Below are positions 1 to 8,215 of a stretch of DNA of 48,593 nucleotides, in pieces. The stretch's first letter is position 1, and the number at the start of each line of letters is the position of its first letter. Where the stretch lies: positions 1-48,593 of the forward strand of contig JAJDBF010000020.1 in NCBI GenBank assembly GCA_029261535.1, read 5' to 3'. This DNA comes from Nitrospinaceae bacterium. GTDB taxonomy: Bacteria > Nitrospinota > Nitrospinia > Nitrospinales > Nitrospinaceae. The notes under the pieces are model-generated. The model did no database searches and was not told the origin of the DNA. It was given only the letters and a program-made list of their open reading frames with translations. The position numbers and the translations under genes were made by a program.

Positions 1-24
1 TCTATCCAGTTGAGCTACGGGCGC
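1..24 (-). tRNA. tRNA-Arg, 5' part only (cut by window edge)
   Basis: The complement of the first 24 bases reads as the 5' acceptor arm and D-arm of a tRNA: acceptor strand GCGCCCG, then TA, then GCTCAACTGGATAGA. This acceptor and D-arm combination is typical of tRNA-Arg. The anticodon lies outside the window, so the amino acid is inferred from the 5' half alone. Confidence 0.6.
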
Positions 25-45
25 CCGATCAGAAGAAAAAAAAGG

Positions 46-119
46 GGTGAGTGACGGGACTTGAACCCGCGACTTCTGGAGCCACAATCCAGTGCTCTAC
101 CAACTGAGCTACACCCACC
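46..119 (-). tRNA. tRNA-His (anticodon GTG)
   Basis: The complement folds as a complete tRNA. The acceptor GTGGGTG pairs with CACTCAC, the anticodon stem CTGGA/TCCAG encloses the loop TTGTGGC, and the T-arm contains GGTTCAAGTCC. The anticodon is GTG. The extra G at position -1 (base 119) facing C73 (base 46) is the identity mark of tRNA-His. CCA is not encoded. It lies about 20 nt downstream of the tRNA-Arg start on the same strand, so the two may be one transcript. Confidence 0.96.
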
Positions 120-434
120 ATGATTTTTGTGTCGGGATGACTTGAGGAAAGTCAGAATACGAAGTTTAAACTATTGTGCCGGGTCGGGACAAGCTTTTTT
201 CCGTGTGGGGCCCCGATTCTGCGAAAACTATATAAGTGCTTTATAAGTGCTTTTTGAGGGACTGAAAAGTGGAGGTCGCACTTCGACAGGCTCAGTGTGA
301 CAAATTAAATCAACGAACTGTCATTCTGAGCGAAGCGAAGAATCTCGCCTTTGATTTTGAGGTTTTGCAAAGCTTCCCTTGAAAGGGGAGGGATTAAATA
401 CGGAATGTCATCAACTTCAATTTCCGCCGAACCC
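120..434. other. Intergenic stretch with short repeats
   Basis: No gene is supported here. It holds a perfect tandem pair of the 11-mer TATAAGTGCTT (231-252), the motif TTCGACAGGCTCAGTGTGAC (284-303), a copy of the ACTGTCATTCTGAG repeat (from 317) and an inverted repeat around 376-392 followed by GGGATTAAATA. The last element recurs in the opposite orientation near 4157. Confidence 0.6.
317..398. repeat. Dispersed repeat, copy A (ACTGTCATTCTGAG...GAATCTCGCCTTTG type)
   Basis: ACTGTCATTCTGAG is followed a few bases later by GAAGAATCTCGCCTTTG, then GATTTT, GGTT, TTGC and a C/T-rich hairpin. The same order of blocks recurs at 7552-7645 with small indels. It is non-coding and REP-like. Confidence 0.6.
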
Positions 435-995
435 CTACTTGATCACGCGCAGGTGACTGCGGTCGCGTTGGGGTTTTCCTTTTTTGCCAGGAGGCGATTG
501 TTCTCCTGCTTTTTCTCCCGTCTCTTCACCAGTATCTTCCTGGGTTTCTTCTTGCGCTTCTGCCCCAGCCCCTTCCAGATCCGCCGTCTCATCCGGCAAG
601 GCCCGGGGTTTGGCAGAAGGTTTCGGCGTGAGCTCGGTTGCGGATTGGGGGGACAAATCCAGCATCTGCCCTTCCAGATCGAGGTCATCCGGGAGGCTGT
701 TTTCCCACACCCTGCCGGACTGTGTTCCGGGCACGTAGATCGCCCACACCGCTTCAAACGGGATCACGCATTTGTGCGGCCTGCGGTCGAAGGCGAGGGT
801 GGCGTAAATGCCATCTGCCATCACCTCAAACGGCCTGCGGAAACTCAGGTTGAACACCAGATTGAGCATCGGGTTGTTCCGATGCGCCGCTGGCACGTCC
901 ACCGCGTGGTGGCGCGAATCGAGGCACACCATGGCATCGCCCTCTTCAAGCAATTTCAACAGATATTCTGACTTAATTTGGTTTTCCGGGTCCAT
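435..995 (-). CDS. sspB: SspB-like ClpXP protease adaptor
   Basis: 186 aa. The N-terminal ~110 residues match the SspB substrate-binding fold, with conserved segments LVFNLSFRRPFEVMADG and the late strand VIPFEAVWAIYVPGT. A long acidic, Glu/Pro-rich linker follows (about residues 115-175), then a C-terminal tail ending in SHLRVIK. That tail matches the XB peptide with which SspB docks on ClpX (LRVVK in E. coli). The known role of the family is to tether ssrA-tagged and other substrates to ClpXP in the cytoplasm. The ATG start sits at the beginning of the fold and no extension is needed. No sspA lies beside it. Confidence 0.85.
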   Translation of the reverse strand: MDPENQIKSEYLLKLLEEGDAMVCLDSRHHAVDVPAAHRNNPMLNLVFNLSFRRPFEVMADGIYATLAFDRRPHKCVIPFEAVWAIYVPGTQSGRVWENSLPDDLDLEGQMLDLSPQSATELTPKPSAKPRALPDETADLEGAGAEAQEETQEDTGEETGEKAGEQSPPGKKGKPQRDRSHLRVIK

Positions 996-1091
996 TCAAC
1001 GTAAAATAGCATAAACTAAGGGTTAAACAAAAGTCTTGGGGATCGACCGGGTGGGTCGCATTGTTCTCTCAACTGGAAAGGAAGTTTTTTG

Positions 1092-1979
1092 ATGCTGAAA
1101 CAGATTTTATTGATTGCAGGAATTGCCTTGTGTCTGGTGTCACAGGCAGTGGCAGAAGAATACAAGACGGAAGAAGTCCTGCCAGGAATTTTCACCATGC
1201 TGTCGAAATCCGGACCGTCTGCCAACTCGACGTTCATCGTGACGGGCGAGGGTGTCATCGTGATCGATCCTGGTTCCAGTCCATCTGCCGGAGAAGCACT
1301 ACGAAAGGAAATCGCCAAGGTAACGAAGGAGCCGGTAGCGTATGTCATCAACTCGCATTATCACGGCGAGCATACGTTCGGCAACTCAGCGTTTGCAGGT
1401 GTGCCGCTGGTCATGCACTCGCTGGCGGGCAAGGCCCTGCTCAATTCCCCCGGTCAGCGGGAGCGCAAGCGGTGGCAGAAAAAACATCCGGGGAAATCCA
1501 TCAAGGCACAGGAACCCAACCTGACGTTTGAGGACGAGTTGGGCCTCAAGCTTGGCAACTATTATCTGCGACTGATTCACTCTCCGGCATCGCACACCTC
1601 CGGCGACCTGTATATTTATATCGCCTCGTATCGTGTGATCATCACCGGCGGTTTGGTCTATGCCAAACAGATTCCGGATTTAAGGGAAGCGCGAATCTCG
1701 AACTGGATCGATGAATTGCAGAAGATGGAAAACCTCGATGCCGAGATCATCATCCCCGGCAACGGCCCAGTGGGTAACAAACCGCGTGTGACGCTGATGA
1801 AGCATTATCTGATGAACGTCCGCACGTTTGTTAAAGACGCTCTGTATGACGGTGGCTCACTGCCGGATATCCAGAAAAAAGTCCGGGCCAAATTGCAGAA
1901 AAAATTCAGCGACTGGGCGGGTCAGGATCGCATTAATCAGAACGTCGAACGCGCCTTCTTCGAGTATGTGGAGAATTAG
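1092..1979 (+). CDS. Secreted metallo-beta-lactamase-fold protein with degenerate metal site
   Basis: 295 aa. The ATG at 1092 follows GGAAAGGAAG, and an in-frame TTG one codon earlier is not needed. Residues 1-21 form a signal peptide ending AVA. The fold is recognisable: the FIVTGEGVIVIDPG strand (48-61), the HxHxDH motif present as H89-Y-H91-G-E93-H94, and H168 in SPASHTSGD. Two usual ligands are replaced: the Asp of the TGD motif is G187 (ITGGLVY) and the His of PGHGP is N224 (PGNGPV). The di-metal site is therefore probably incomplete. It resembles periplasmic MBL proteins of the SoxH/quinoprotein-relay type, but no partner gene is adjacent. Enzyme activity is uncertain. Confidence 0.8.
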   Translation: MLKQILLIAGIALCLVSQAVAEEYKTEEVLPGIFTMLSKSGPSANSTFIVTGEGVIVIDPGSSPSAGEALRKEIAKVTKEPVAYVINSHYHGEHTFGNSAFAGVPLVMHSLAGKALLNSPGQRERKRWQKKHPGKSIKAQEPNLTFEDELGLKLGNYYLRLIHSPASHTSGDLYIYIASYRVIITGGLVYAKQIPDLREARISNWIDELQKMENLDAEIIIPGNGPVGNKPRVTLMKHYLMNVRTFVKDALYDGGSLPDIQKKVRAKLQKKFSDWAGQDRINQNVERAFFEYVEN

Positions 1980-2002
1980 GCGAATAGATTGGTGATGAAA
2001 AT

Positions 2003-2037
2003 AAAAACCCCCCGTGCAATAGAGCGCGTGGGGTTTT
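2003..2037. terminator. Bidirectional intrinsic terminator
   Basis: AAAACCCC and GGGGTTTT arms enclose a GC-containing loop region. It lies between two convergent genes (stops at 1979 and 2089) and carries an A-run on one side and a T-run on the other, so it could serve both. Confidence 0.75.
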
Positions 2038-2088
2038 ACGTTTTACAAAAATTGTTTTTATCAGGCCTTTATCATTCCCACCGGCGGG

Positions 2089-3891
2089 CTAATACTCCAC
2101 GCCTTTTTTATCCCAGTACTGGCGCAGGTTGGAGTCGGCATCCAGGATCGAGTCGAGGTACGCGCCGCCGCCCGGAATCATCGGGATGACATGGCCGTGG
2201 CTCTGGTCGTTGTAGGGGTATTTGACATCGAGTACATACGGTCCTTTGTGCGCCAACATGCGTTTGAGTGCAGGCTCGACTTCTTCCGGTTTGGTGATGG
2301 TCTCACCGGCGACACCAAACGCCGCCGCGATTTCTGCAAAGTTGGCATCCCCAATGTAAGTGTGCCCGCGCAGGGAATCGTAGAATCGATCCTCCCACTG
2401 CGCCACCATGCCGAGGTGAGCGTTGTTGAGGACGATACTTTTAACGGGAATGTTCTCGATCTTCAAGGTCTGCAACTCCTGAATGTTCATCAGGAAGCAA
2501 CCATCGCCATCAATGTTTATAACCTGCCGGTCCGGATGCGCCACCTGCGCGCCCATCGCCGCCGGTAGTCCGAAGCCCATCGTACCGAGTCCGGAACTCG
2601 ACATGAAGGTGCGCGGTGTGTGGAAACGCCAGAACTGCGCCGTCCACATTTGATGCTGTCCTACGCCGACGCTGACGATAACATCATCGTTGGCCAGCCG
2701 CTGGGCTTCGGTGATGACGTGCTGGGGCACGATGGATTTCTCATTCAGTTCGTAGGCCAGCGGGAATTCTTCTTTCCAGCCCTGCAATTGCTCGATCCAG
2801 TCGCCGATGCCTTCCTTGTGTTCCGCCTGATCGCACATCATTTTGAGCGCGAGTTTGACATCGCCCTGAATCGGCACATCAATGGCCACGTTCTTGTTGA
2901 TCTCGGACGGATCGATATCGACATGGATGTAACGTGCGTTCGGGCAGAATTCCGCCAGCTTGCCAGTGACGCGGTCATCGAAACGCACACCGAGCGCGAT
3001 GATGAGGTCCGCATGGTTGATCGCGATGTTGGCATAAACCGCACCGTGCATGCCCAGCATGTGCAAACTGAGCGGGTCCTCCATCGGGAAACTGCCCAGG
3101 CCCATGACCGTGTTGGTGATCGGCAAACCGGTGATCTCAATAAATTTTCGCAACTCGTCCGAGGCTTCGCCTGAGATGATTCCGCCGCCAGCATAAATGA
3201 TAGGTCGTTTGGCTTCGCGGATGGCGTGCATCGCTTTTTTGACCTGTTGCGGTGACGGTTTGTAATTCGGTTTGTAGCCCGGCAGGTTGAGCGAAACCTT
3301 GAAGTTCGGGATCGTCTCCTGCTGTTGCAAATTTTTCGGGATATCGACCAACACCGGTCCGGGCCGACCCGTAGTCGCAATGTGGACCGCCTCTTGAATG
3401 ATGCTCGGAATATCATTGATATTGTTGACCAGGTAGCTGTGCTTGACCATCGGAAACGTGCCGCCGACCACGTCGCATTCCTGAAACGCATCGGTGCCGA
3501 GAACGGGAGCCGGGACCTGCCCGGTGATCGCCAGCAGGGGGATGGAGTCCATTTTGGAATCCATGATTCCTGTGAGCAGGTTGGTGGCCCCCGGTCCACT
3601 GGTGGCCATGCAAACGCCGACCCGCCCGGTGGTGCGCGCATAGCCGGCCGCGGCAAAGGCGGCACCTTGTTCGTGGCGCGGCAGAATGTGCCGGATTTTT
3701 TTGCTGAGCGTCAGTGCCTGATGGATTTCCATGGAAGCCCCACCCGGATAACCAAAGATCACTTCCACACCCTCGTTTTCGAGGGACTTGACGATGATGT
3801 CCCGGCCTTTCATGGGCAATCCTGCCGATTGTTTGCCTTTGCCTTTATCTATGTCGATGATTTTATTTGAGGTTGTTTTTCGGCTGGCCAT
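2089..3891 (-). CDS. ilvB: Acetolactate synthase large subunit
   Basis: 600 aa. It condenses two pyruvates, or pyruvate with 2-oxobutyrate, in the first common step of valine/leucine/isoleucine synthesis, using ThDP, Mg2+ and FAD. Visible marks are EVIFGYPGGASMEIHQAL, the catalytic Glu in LPRHEQGAAFAAAGYART, the central FAD/Rossmann domain (about 215-350), and the ThDP motif GDGCFLMN...VLNN in the C-terminal domain. The N-terminal ~26 residues are Lys/Ser-rich and not conserved. An internal ATG at 3813 (MKGRDIIVKS), preceded by AGGATTG, starts exactly where most family members begin and may be the real start. No ilvN or ilvC is next to it. A well-formed promoter lies upstream at 4034-4062. 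Confidence 0.95.
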   Translation of the reverse strand: MASRKTTSNKIIDIDKGKGKQSAGLPMKGRDIIVKSLENEGVEVIFGYPGGASMEIHQALTLSKKIRHILPRHEQGAAFAAAGYARTTGRVGVCMATSGPGATNLLTGIMDSKMDSIPLLAITGQVPAPVLGTDAFQECDVVGGTFPMVKHSYLVNNINDIPSIIQEAVHIATTGRPGPVLVDIPKNLQQQETIPNFKVSLNLPGYKPNYKPSPQQVKKAMHAIREAKRPIIYAGGGIISGEASDELRKFIEITGLPITNTVMGLGSFPMEDPLSLHMLGMHGAVYANIAINHADLIIALGVRFDDRVTGKLAEFCPNARYIHVDIDPSEINKNVAIDVPIQGDVKLALKMMCDQAEHKEGIGDWIEQLQGWKEEFPLAYELNEKSIVPQHVITEAQRLANDDVIVSVGVGQHQMWTAQFWRFHTPRTFMSSSGLGTMGFGLPAAMGAQVAHPDRQVINIDGDGCFLMNIQELQTLKIENIPVKSIVLNNAHLGMVAQWEDRFYDSLRGHTYIGDANFAEIAAAFGVAGETITKPEEVEPALKRMLAHKGPYVLDVKYPYNDQSHGHVIPMIPGGGAYLDSILDADSNLRQYWDKKGVEY

Positions 3892-4033
3892 GATGAACGC
3901 GTCTCGTTTGTGGGGGCCTCTTGATAATATTTTGCAAAGGAGCCTGCCTCGTGGTTTCGGGAGTCAGGTGAAGGCAAAAAATCGGGGTAAAACGTATAGA
4001 GGTCCGTTAGTTTAAAAGATTGATTAATCTATG

Positions 4034-4062
4034 AAAATATCCCAATTACAATGGGATGTCAA
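4034..4062 (-). promoter_or_regulatory. ilvB promoter with palindromic spacer
   Basis: On the minus strand, TTGACA (4062-4057), a 17-nt spacer and TATTTT (4039-4034) form a sigma70-type promoter. The spacer and flanking bases form a near-palindrome, ATCCCA....TGGGAT, which would place a dimeric regulator between the -35 and -10 boxes. It predicts a leader of about 135 nt before the upstream ATG. Regulator identity is unknown. Confidence 0.6.
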
Positions 4063-4156
4063 TATTTCACAGGCTCCGGGAGAACAAGATATTTGTACAA
4101 CTCAACAAGTAAAGGCGAGGTTTCCAGCAAAATTCATAGTCTGTGGATAAGCCGAG

Positions 4157-4245
4157 TTTAATCCCTCCCCTTGCAAGGGGAGGGTATGGGAGGGGTCATG
4201 AATATAACCTCCCCTGTATCCCCTCCTTTTAAAGGAGGGGAATAA
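4157..4245. repeat. Intergenic G/C-rich double hairpin repeat
   Basis: Two inverted repeats lie in series: CCCTCCCC-TTGC-AAGGGGAGGG-type arms at 4163-4184 and CCCCTCC-TTTTAAA-GGAGGGG at 4220-4240, preceded by TTTAATC. The first unit recurs inverted at about 372-398. It lies in the 399-bp gap between ilvB and the ppx-type gene, where no gene was found. It could act as a terminator for the upstream transcription unit or as a REP-like element. Confidence 0.6.
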
Positions 4246-4290
4246 AACAGAAAGTCAACATTTTGCACAAAGCTCTCGGGCCGGGCAGGT

Positions 4291-5232
4291 TCAGGTCTCT
4301 TGTTTCTTTGCAATCTCGCAGGCCTTTAGCAGTAATCCTTCTCGCAAAGCGTACTCGCTGACGGTGAGGCTTTCGCAGGCGAACGCCCGCATGGTTTCCA
4401 AAGCCAGCGTGGCTCCGGCAACGATGAGATCCTCCCGCCCTTGTTCCAGAGGCTTGAGCTGTAGCCGCTCGGCAAGAGTCATGGCTTTCAATTCCTCCAA
4501 TAACTTTTCTACCCGGTTAAAAGGCAGGGTCGATCCATGAATTTTATTTTCATCGTAAGGGAAGATATTCAGGTGCAAGGCGGCGAGAGTGGTGACGGTT
4601 CCTGCCGTTCCGATCAGCGTTGCAAAAACAGGATTGCCCAGTTCCTGCCGGACCTTGCTCAACTCCTCGGCTAAAAATGCGGACAGGGCCTGATGTTCTG
4701 TCGGGTCTGCCGGATGGCGAGTGATGAACCGTTCGGTGAGCCGCACCACGCCGAGTTGTGTGCCGACGGAGGCCAGCACCTGCCGACCTTGAGACAGGAT
4801 GTATTCCGTACTGCCGCCGCCAATGTCGAAGGTGATGAAGGGCGCGTTGCCGGGAGACAGTTTCCATAAAATGCCGTCGAGGGTCAGTTCAGCTTCTTCC
4901 TGCCACGGCAGGATGTGGAGCTTGAGCCCGGTGTCAGATTTGACCCGCTCGACAAACACCTCGCGGTTGCTGGCATCGCGCACCGCGCTGGTGGCGGCAG
5001 AATAAATAAAGACATCGCCGTACTCTGTGCAGATTCGGCGAAACTCGTTCAGTGTGTCGAGGGCCAGTTGCATGCGATGTTCGAGCAGGCGCCGCTCCGT
5101 ATGCAGACCTTCCCCTAATCGGATGATGCGTCTCTCTTCTCTGAGGACGCGCAAGGGGGAGCCTTCTTCCTGCTCGCCGATCAGCAAGCGGATCGTGTTC
5201 GATCCAAGGTCAATGGAGGCAAATCGTTTCAT
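4291..5232 (-). CDS. Exopolyphosphatase / guanosine pentaphosphatase family protein
   Basis: 313 aa, the length of the short single-module Ppx/GppA members. It carries the ASKHA-fold marks: phosphate-1 motif SIDLGSNTIRLLIGE at residues 6-20, YSAATSAVRDASNR, phosphate-2 motif FDIGGGSTEY, and GTAGTVTTLAAL. The family hydrolyses terminal phosphate of inorganic polyphosphate or pppGpp in the cytoplasm; sequence alone does not say which. The ATG lies 10 nt after the stop of the LptG-type permease gene, so it is the last gene of a three-gene minus-strand unit. Confidence 0.88.
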   Translation of the reverse strand: MKRFASIDLGSNTIRLLIGEQEEGSPLRVLREERRIIRLGEGLHTERRLLEHRMQLALDTLNEFRRICTEYGDVFIYSAATSAVRDASNREVFVERVKSDTGLKLHILPWQEEAELTLDGILWKLSPGNAPFITFDIGGGSTEYILSQGRQVLASVGTQLGVVRLTERFITRHPADPTEHQALSAFLAEELSKVRQELGNPVFATLIGTAGTVTTLAALHLNIFPYDENKIHGSTLPFNRVEKLLEELKAMTLAERLQLKPLEQGREDLIVAGATLALETMRAFACESLTVSEYALREGLLLKACEIAKKQET

Positions 5233-5242
5233 GAGGTTGGCA

Positions 5243-6343
5243 TCATATCGGGATCAGGCGGTCGCTGTCCATGGTGAGCAAAAGATAAAAGCCGATGCAG
5301 ATGAACAGGAAGCAGGGCCCCCAAGTGGCCAGCACCGGGTGGAAGGTTCCGCCGTGTCCCAGGGAAATGCCCATGGCATAGATGAACGAAAAGACGAAGC
5401 CTATCGACAGGCTGACGGAAACGCAAAACAGGATGCCACCGTTTCGGCTGGAGCGGATCGAAAGCGGTATTCCGATGAGAGCCATCACCACCGCGATAAA
5501 GGGGTACGATAGTTTTTGATGCAGGTCGACCCAGTTCTGGTGTGTGTCCAGCCCTTCAGTCTCGTGCGCTTTGATGGTCCGGTACATTTCGCGCAAACTC
5601 ATCTCCTCCGGACGTTTCTGGATTTTCTGGAAATCTTTAGGCGACTCAAGTACAGGGAAGTTTTCCTTCTCAAAAAAATCTGTTTTCTTCAAACTTTCTT
5701 TGGTGAAGTAACGGATCGATCCGTTCATGAATTCCCATTGCTTCCCGTTCCACAATACCCGCTCAGCATCTACCCGGCGGCGCATGAACAATTCCTCCTC
5801 GTCGTAATAGAGAAGACTCACGCCTCGCATTAAAGCTTTGTCGGGATCATAAAAACTGATGTTCCAGATGGACCCGTTACTGGAACGGAGCCAGATGTTG
5901 TCGCGTTGCAGTTGGCTTTGCGATTCCATGCCCCGCACCTTGACGTAATAGATGTAGTTCATCCGCTCACTGGTGATGGGGGCGACGAATTCGTTGAGCA
6001 GAACCACGAAAAACGCGATCACAATGGAACAACTCAGTATGGGGAATGTGATCCCGGTGACACCGATGCCGCAGGCTTTCATGGCAGTGAACTCGTTGTG
6101 GCGGGCCAGGGTGGCCAGGGTGACCACCGTGGCGAGCAGGACCGCTTGCGGTGCCATGAAAAAAAACACGAATGGAATTTTATAAAGATAATAGAAGAAT
6201 AAAAAAGACATCGGTGCGTCGCGGGAAACGAATTCATCAATTCTCTCGAAACAGTCGATGATGAGAAACATACTGATCAACGCGCCCAGTGTGAGTCCGT
6301 AGGTTTGCAGGAACTGTTTCAGTACATAGCGTTTTAATATCAT
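5243..6343 (-). CDS. LptF/LptG (YjgP/YjgQ) family LPS export permease
   Basis: 366 aa. It has three N-terminal transmembrane helices (from about residues 10, 50 and 100), a large periplasmic beta-rich region (about 130-265, with WLRSSNGSIWNIS and VLWNGKQWEF) and three C-terminal helices from about residue 275. The marks LSYPFIAVVMALIGIPLSIRSSRNGG are typical of the family. The family forms the inner-membrane LptFG core of the LptB2FG transporter, which extracts LPS. Only one copy is visible and its partner must lie elsewhere. The start codon overlaps the stop of the upstream kinase gene, so the two are translationally coupled. More LptG-like than LptF-like, with moderate certainty. Confidence 0.85.
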   Translation of the reverse strand: MILKRYVLKQFLQTYGLTLGALISMFLIIDCFERIDEFVSRDAPMSFLFFYYLYKIPFVFFFMAPQAVLLATVVTLATLARHNEFTAMKACGIGVTGITFPILSCSIVIAFFVVLLNEFVAPITSERMNYIYYVKVRGMESQSQLQRDNIWLRSSNGSIWNISFYDPDKALMRGVSLLYYDEEELFMRRRVDAERVLWNGKQWEFMNGSIRYFTKESLKKTDFFEKENFPVLESPKDFQKIQKRPEEMSLREMYRTIKAHETEGLDTHQNWVDLHQKLSYPFIAVVMALIGIPLSIRSSRNGGILFCVSVSLSIGFVFSFIYAMGISLGHGGTFHPVLATWGPCFLFICIGFYLLLTMDSDRLIPI

Positions 6344-7410
6344 GCAAGATCACCCGCAGTTTGAAGCGTCGGCAGGGCATCTTCCAGCGCAAGTTTTAAT
6401 CCTGCCAGTTCCTCCCGTCGGTCAAGGGAATGCTTGACGTTGGAGAGAGTGATGGAGATGCCGGACTCGTAACGTGAATTACCTTTCACCATTTTTTGAT
6501 AGGCAAAAGTACCGATAGCCTTGAGCCCTCGTTGAATCGCCATGAGATCAAATCCGATTGCAAACGCAGTGCGATCTATCGGGAGTTTTCCCAGTGCTTC
6601 TTTCTTTTGCAGGAATCGGTTGATTTTTTCCTGCACCAATTTTTCCGGCAAGGGGCAGTAAGCGTCACGTAGTAGTGATACCAGATCGTATTGCGGCGGA
6701 CCCAGTCGGGCGTCCTGAAAATCGATCATCACCAGTTCGTCGCCACGCACCATCAGGTTTCTGCTGTGGAAATCGCGATGACAGTAGCACGGTTCAATGG
6801 CCGCAAGCCGGGTGCACAGAGTGGTCATCTCTTCGCGCAATTTCCGGTGAAGGGTGGTTGGCGGTGTGCGCTCGAGGAATCCGCCCGCATAATGTTCCAG
6901 CATGAAATCAAATTCCCACATCAGTTTGGCGACATCGAATCTGCGTTCAAAGGCCGGCGTTTTTGGAGCTGTGGCGCGGCTTTGCAGGGTCGCCAGCAAA
7001 TCGACGGCCCGGTCAATCCACAACACGGTGTGATCCGATCCGGTTTCTTTTATACATTCTTCAAGAGTGAGATCGCCCAGGTCTTCCAGAATCAAGATGC
7101 CATCCTCCGGCGAATAATCGTAGACTTTCGGCACGGGAAGCTTGAGCTCTGCAAGATACGCCTGAATGAGGAGCCAGTCCATTTCGCCTTCCTGCGGCTG
7201 ATCCAATTGCATGGCCATGAGAGAGTGCAGGCCCTGATTTTCTATGGGGCCATCGAGAGTCAATCGGAAATAGCGGCGGTTGGAGGCATCGCCTGACAGC
7301 GGTTGGATTTCAACCTTGCCGGGGCGGGCCACCCCTTGCTCAGTCAATCGTTTTTTTAAGTCATCGGGTGAAAGGCGCATCAATTCAATCTGGGACAAAG
7401 AGGAGCTCAT
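6340..7410 (-). CDS. APH-fold sugar kinase, AmgK-like
   Basis: 356 aa, aminoglycoside-phosphotransferase fold. N-lobe marks are PLSGDASNRRYFRLTLDG and DGILILEDLGD. Catalytic and metal motifs are CYCHRDFHSRNLMV (Brenner-type HxD loop) and MIDFQDARLGPPQYDLVSLL. The latter matches AmgK, the anomeric kinase for N-acetylmuramate/N-acetylglucosamine in cell-wall recycling. The usual partner MurU (nucleotidyltransferase) is not next to it, so the substrate is inferred. The gene overlaps the LptG-type permease start by 4 nt and leads a probable operon ending with the Ppx-type gene. Confidence 0.75.
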   Translation of the reverse strand: MSSSLSQIELMRLSPDDLKKRLTEQGVARPGKVEIQPLSGDASNRRYFRLTLDGPIENQGLHSLMAMQLDQPQEGEMDWLLIQAYLAELKLPVPKVYDYSPEDGILILEDLGDLTLEECIKETGSDHTVLWIDRAVDLLATLQSRATAPKTPAFERRFDVAKLMWEFDFMLEHYAGGFLERTPPTTLHRKLREEMTTLCTRLAAIEPCYCHRDFHSRNLMVRGDELVMIDFQDARLGPPQYDLVSLLRDAYCPLPEKLVQEKINRFLQKKEALGKLPIDRTAFAIGFDLMAIQRGLKAIGTFAYQKMVKGNSRYESGISITLSNVKHSLDRREELAGLKLALEDALPTLQTAGDLA

Positions 7411-7875
7411 GAAAATCCGGCAGGGTGGTCAGGGGCGGGCAAGAGTTGCCGCATTCTTGTAAAACCTTATTCTACTCCCTCCTAACCAGTGGGGCAACCA
7501 CCTCGCGGTGGGGCGGCGGACCTTGCGGTCGGCTAACAGAAACAACACCGCACTGTCATTCTGAGGACCAGCGGGACGAAGAATCTCGCCTTTGCTTTTG
7601 ATTTTTGGGGTTGCGCTTTGCTCTCCATTTTAAAGGAGGTTGGGGGGATTTAAAAAGTTCAGAGGAACCTGGTGATGGATTTTTAAACAACGGGTTCGGC
7701 TACCACAAGGGTTACAAATCATCCTACTTCGCGTCCCTCTTTAAAAGAGGGAATATCAAAACGCATCGAGAATATTTCCAGTTGGCCCTCCGCAAGGAGC
7801 GATTGGAATTGTGCGGGAGGGTATCTCGTGCTAGAGTTTTCCTTTCATTTTTTTCTCAATCTAGGAGAAGGATTC
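7411..7875. other. Long intergenic region with several hairpins
   Basis: 465 bp between divergent genes. No coding signal was found. It contains a copy of the dispersed ACTGTCATTCTGAG repeat (7552-7645), CCACCTCGCGGTGG near 7499-7512, the perfect inverted repeat CCCTCTTTAAAAGAGGG near 7735-7751, and a longer hairpin with arms CCCTCCGC/GCGGGAGGG at about 7785-7825. The Shine-Dalgarno for the next gene is AGGAGAAGG at 7863-7871. Confidence 0.6.
7552..7645. repeat. Dispersed repeat, copy B (ACTGTCATTCTGAG type)
   Basis: Same block order as the copy at 317-398: ACTGTCATTCTGAG, GAAGAATCTCGCCTTTG, GATTTT, GGGTT, TTGC, CTCC. Copy B has a few extra bases after the first and second blocks. It is on the same strand as copy A. 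Confidence 0.6.
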
Positions 7876-8202
7876 ATGCCGAAACCTGCTTATCACATAT
7901 TTGTTTGCAACAACACCCGTCCGCCGGGGCATCCGCGCGGTTCCTGTGGTGAGAACAACGCCATGGCTGTTCTGGAAAAGTTTGGAATGGAAATCGAAAA
8001 GCGCATGCTGTTTGGCAAGGCACTTTTGTCCAACACTGGCTGTATGGGACCCTGTTCTAACGGTCCGGTGGTGGTGGTCTATCCCGATGGTGTCTGGTAC
8101 AAGAGCGTTCAACCGGACGACGTTGATGAAATCCTCGAATCGCACATCGTCAATGGTAAGAAAGTGGAGCGGTTGGAAATTCCTGACGAGATGTGGGGCT
8201 GA
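7876..8202 (+). CDS. Thioredoxin-like [2Fe-2S] ferredoxin
   Basis: 108 aa. The ATG at 7876 follows AGGAGAAGG. An upstream in-frame start would only add a poorly conserved extension. Cluster ligands fit the thioredoxin-fold (Shethna / NuoE-like) class: C11, C24, C56 and C60, in IFVCNN...GSC and TGCMGPCSNGP. The segment VVVVYPDGVWYKSV is the typical strand after the last ligands. It is probably a soluble one-electron carrier. No redox enzyme is adjacent; it converges on engB, with only about 13 bp between the stops. Confidence 0.88.
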   Translation: MPKPAYHIFVCNNTRPPGHPRGSCGENNAMAVLEKFGMEIEKRMLFGKALLSNTGCMGPCSNGPVVVVYPDGVWYKSVQPDDVDEILESHIVNGKKVERLEIPDEMWG

Positions 8203-8215
8203 AATAATACTGACG

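Noticed and set aside
443..757. 104-aa alternative frame inside the SspB gene
   Set aside because: It overlaps the acidic linker of SspB and shows basic, Cys/Trp-scattered shadow composition.
2838..3665. 275-aa second minus-strand frame inside ilvB
   Set aside because: Arg/Ser-rich off-frame reading of ilvB; the ilvB frame has all catalytic motifs.
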